The position numbers and the translations under genes were made by a program. From Orientallactaga sibirica (Eukaryota; Chordata; Mammalia; Rodentia; Dipodidae): DNA of 64,000 nucleotides. The notes under the pieces are model-generated. The model worked only from the letters and a program-made list of their open reading frames with translations, searched no databases and was not told the DNA's origin. Position 1 is the stretch's first letter. Every line of letters starts with the position of its first letter. Shown piece after piece: positions 61,601 to 64,000 of the stretch. The stretch is taken from assembly GCA_036365145.1 (NCBI GenBank), contig JAEOAD010000338.1, positions 1 to 64,000 on the forward strand, read 5' to 3'.

Positions 61601-64000
61601 TATTTTTAGAAAAAAAACAACTTCAGTACCGAACACTGTATTGTGGGAAATAAGTTAATTCGGTTCTAGGAATCAGTCTCCTTTCTACGAAGGTGGTTGA
61701 GTTTAGCAAGGTCAAACTTTCCTTGTTAATGTAATCTAAAAAGATATTCAAGTTAGTAGATTAGCCTCATTTTTAAAGTAGTTTCTTGAGAAAACAAACA
61801 TCTTCATTACTGAACACTGTACTATTTGAAATAAGCTAGTTCAGTTCTAGGAATCACTTGCCTTCCTATGAAGAAGGTTTAGTGCAGCAATTTCAAACTT
61901 TCCTAGTTTGTGTAATCTAACAAGATGTACAAGTTAGTAGATTAGCCTCATTTCTAAGGTAGTTTCTTTAGAAAACAAACATCTTCAGTACTGAACACTC
62001 TCCTGTGTGAAATAAGTTAATTCGGTTCTAGGAATCAGTTTCCTTTCTACAAAAAAGTTGACTTCAGCAAGTTCAAATATTCCTTGTTAATGTAATCTAA
62101 AAAGATTTACAAGTTCGTAGATTTGTCTCATTTGTAAAGTAATTGTTGAGAAAACAAACATCTTCATTGCCGAACATTGTACTGTGTGAAATAAGCTAAT
62201 TCGGTTCTAGGAATCAGTTGCTTTCCTACAAAGAAGGTTGAGTGCAGCAAGTTCAAACTTTCCTTGTTAATGCATTCTAAAAAGATGCACAATTTAGTAG
62301 ATTCACCTCATTTCTAAACGAGTTTGGATAGCAAACAAACATCTTCATTACCGAACTCTGTACTATTTGAAATAAGCTAGTTCGGTTCTAGCAATCACTT
62401 GCTTTACTACGAAGAAGGTTGAGTGCAGCAAGTTCAAACTTTCCTAGTTTGTGTAATCTAAGAAGATGTACAAATTAGTAGATTCGTCTCATTTCTAATG
62501 TAGTTTCCTTAGAAAACAAACATCTTCAGTCCCGAACACTGTAGTGTATGAAATAAGTCAATTCGGTTCTAGGAATCAGTTTCCTTCCTAGGAAGAAGGG
62601 TGAGTGCAGCAATTTCAATCTTTCCTAGTTTGTGTAATCTAACAGGATGTACAAGTTAGTAGGTTCATCTCATTTCTAAAGTTGTTTCTTTAGAAAACAA
62701 ACATCTTCAGTACTGAATACTGTACTGTGTGATAAAAGTTATTTCGGTTCTAGGAATCACTTGCTTTCCTACAAAGAAGGTTGAGTGTAGCAAGTTCAAA
62801 CTTTCCCTGTTAATGTAACCTAAAAAGATGCACAACTTAGTAGATTCGCCTCATTTCAAAAGTAGTTTGATTAGAAAACTAACATCTTCATTACCAAACA
62901 CTATACTATGTGAAATAAACTACTTCGTTTCTAGGTATCACTTGCTTTCCTACGATGAAGGTTGAGTGCAGCAAGTTCATACTTTCCAAGTTTGTATAAT
63001 CTAACAAGATGTACAAGTTAGTAGATTCGCCTCATTTCTAAAGTAGTTTCTTTGGAATACAAACATCTTCAGTACTGAACACTGTACTGTGTGAAATAAG
63101 TTAATTTGGTTCTAGGAATCAGTTTCCTTCCTACGAAGAAGGGTGAGGGCAGCATGTTCAAACTTTCCTAGTTTGTGTAATCTAACAAGATGTACAAGTT
63201 AGTAGATTCGCCTCATTTCTAAAATAGTTTCTTTAGAAAACGAACATGTTCACTACCGAACAGTGTACTGTGTGAAATAAGTTCATTCGTTTCTAGGAAT
63301 CAGTTTCCTTTCTACGAAGATGGTTGAGTTTAGCAAGGTCAAACTTTCCTTGTTAATGTAATCTAAAAAGATGTCCAAGTTAGTACATTCGCCTCATTTT
63401 TAAAGTAGTTTCTTGAGAAAACAAACATCTTCATTGCCAAACATTGTACTGTGTGAAAAAAGCTAATTCAGTTCTAGGAATCATTTGCTTTCCTACAAAT
63501 AAGGTTGAGTGCAGCAAGTTCAAACTTTCCTTGTTAATGTAATCGAAAAAGATGTCCATGTTAGTAGATTCGCTTCATTTGTAAAGTAGTTTGTTGAGAA
63601 AAGAAACATCTTCATTGCCGAACATTGTACTGTGTGAAATAAGGGAATTCGTTTCCAGGAAACAGTTGCTTTCCTACAAAGAAGGTTGAGTAGAGCAAGT
63701 TCAAACTTTCTTTGTTAATGTATTCTAAAAAGATGCACAACTTAGTAGATTCGCCTCATTTCTAAAGTAGTTTGTTTAGAAAACAAATATCTTCAATACC
63801 GAACACTGTACTATGTGAAATAAGCTAGTTTGGTTCTGGGAATAACTTGCTTTCCTACGGAGAAGGTTGAGTGCAGGAAGTTCAAACTTTCCTAGTTTGT
63901 GTAATCTAACAAGAGGTACAAAGTAGTAGATTCACCTCTTTTCTAATGTAGTTTCTTTAGAAAACAAACATCTTCATTACCGAGCACTGTACTGTGTGAA
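58625..64000 (+). repeat. A/B/C-type monomers to the window edge
   Basis: About 30 monomers, mainly A, B and C types in loose order. Small length changes include an ~11 bp loss at ~61411-61425 (catttctagtttctttac). The array continues past 64000, since the last monomer is cut at tgtactgtgtgaa. Confidence 0.8.

Larger units (their letters stand above)
1..64000. repeat. Tandem satellite array, ~180 bp monomer, ~355 copies
   Basis: The same set of boxes recurs in the same order every ~180 bp throughout: gttgagtgcagcaagttcaa, then actttccttgtt, a taatgtaatctaaaaagatg or tttgtgtaatctaacaagatg-type box, tagattcgcctcatttctaa, gtttgtttagaaaacaaac, catcttcattgccgaacac, tgtactgtgtgaaataagc, ttcggttctaggaatcag, and gctttcctacgaagaag. 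All monomers I followed are head to tail on one strand, with no inversion seen. I found no unrelated insert longer than a few bases. Short open frames on both strands come from the repeat itself and show no domain. The monomer length is close to one nucleosome plus linker, as in many centromeric satellites. A centromeric or pericentromeric location is an inference; no CENP-A/CENH3 data can be read from sequence. Confidence 0.98.

Noticed and set aside
1..64000. CRISPR array
   Set aside because: The period is ~180 bp with the whole unit conserved. There are no short repeats separated by unrelated spacers.
1..64000. CENP-B box
   Set aside because: Only partial resemblance such as ctttcgttgttag near 5170 and 11280. 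The core of the known 17 bp box is not matched and it is not a recurrent feature.
1..64000. Kinship with the Arabidopsis ~178 bp centromere repeat
   Set aside because: Short similar words (gaagaaggttg, tctaacaag) exist, but from memory they fall on opposite strands and in a different order, so the resemblance is probably chance. A database search is needed.

Overview
The whole 64 kb window is one uninterrupted tandem satellite array. Its monomer is about 180 bp and about 64% A+T, counted on a consensus I wrote by eye. All monomers I followed read in the same direction. A recognisable anchor (gttgagtgcagcaagttcaa) recurs roughly every 180 bp from base ~130 to the right edge, which gives about 355 monomers. 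I found no gene, RNA gene, transposon, CRISPR array or bacterial-type signal. The few open frames are short (60-73 codons), have no recognisable domain, and are readings of the same monomer, so I list no CDS. An array of nucleosome-sized monomers with higher-order structure points to a eukaryotic centromere or pericentromere. Plant or animal cannot be decided from this sequence. The length fits many centromeric satellites, including those of Brassicaceae, but length alone does not prove kinship.

Layout. (1) Bases 1-14460 hold a large higher-order repeat (HOR): a block of about 6.1 kb (34 monomers, one of them truncated) present as copy 1 (1-6102), copy 2 (6103-12214) and a partial copy 3 (12215 to ~14460). 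By eye the copies are about 99% alike, while neighbouring monomers inside one copy differ much more. (2) 14461-18582 holds older, divergent monomers, some related to HOR monomers. (3) 18583-20389 carries two fresh local duplications, a trimer pair followed by a dimer pair. (4) ~22.7-36 kb is built largely from three monomer types (A, B, C) in a loose ~540 bp trimer pattern, with superimposed block duplications. (5) 35006-36091 is a duplicated trimer and 37901-40072 a duplicated hexamer. (6) 40-64 kb mixes the A/B/C types with dispersed multi-monomer cassettes, a strongly homogenised stretch (~49.9-52.1 kb) and several junction monomers with internal deletions (54.08, 54.39 and 58.57 kb).

The array appears to evolve by unequal exchange or replication-based duplication at many scales: 34 bp, 1, 2, 3, 6, 7 and 34 monomers. 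Two sequence-level signals stand out. Each monomer has a short perfect or near-perfect dyad able to form a hairpin. The four consensus CpG sites are repeatedly found as TpG or CpA, the pattern expected of methylated DNA. Differences between the near-identical HOR copies also cluster at CpG sites, which may partly reflect base-calling error at methylated cytosines. Boundaries were read by eye and may be off by several bases.
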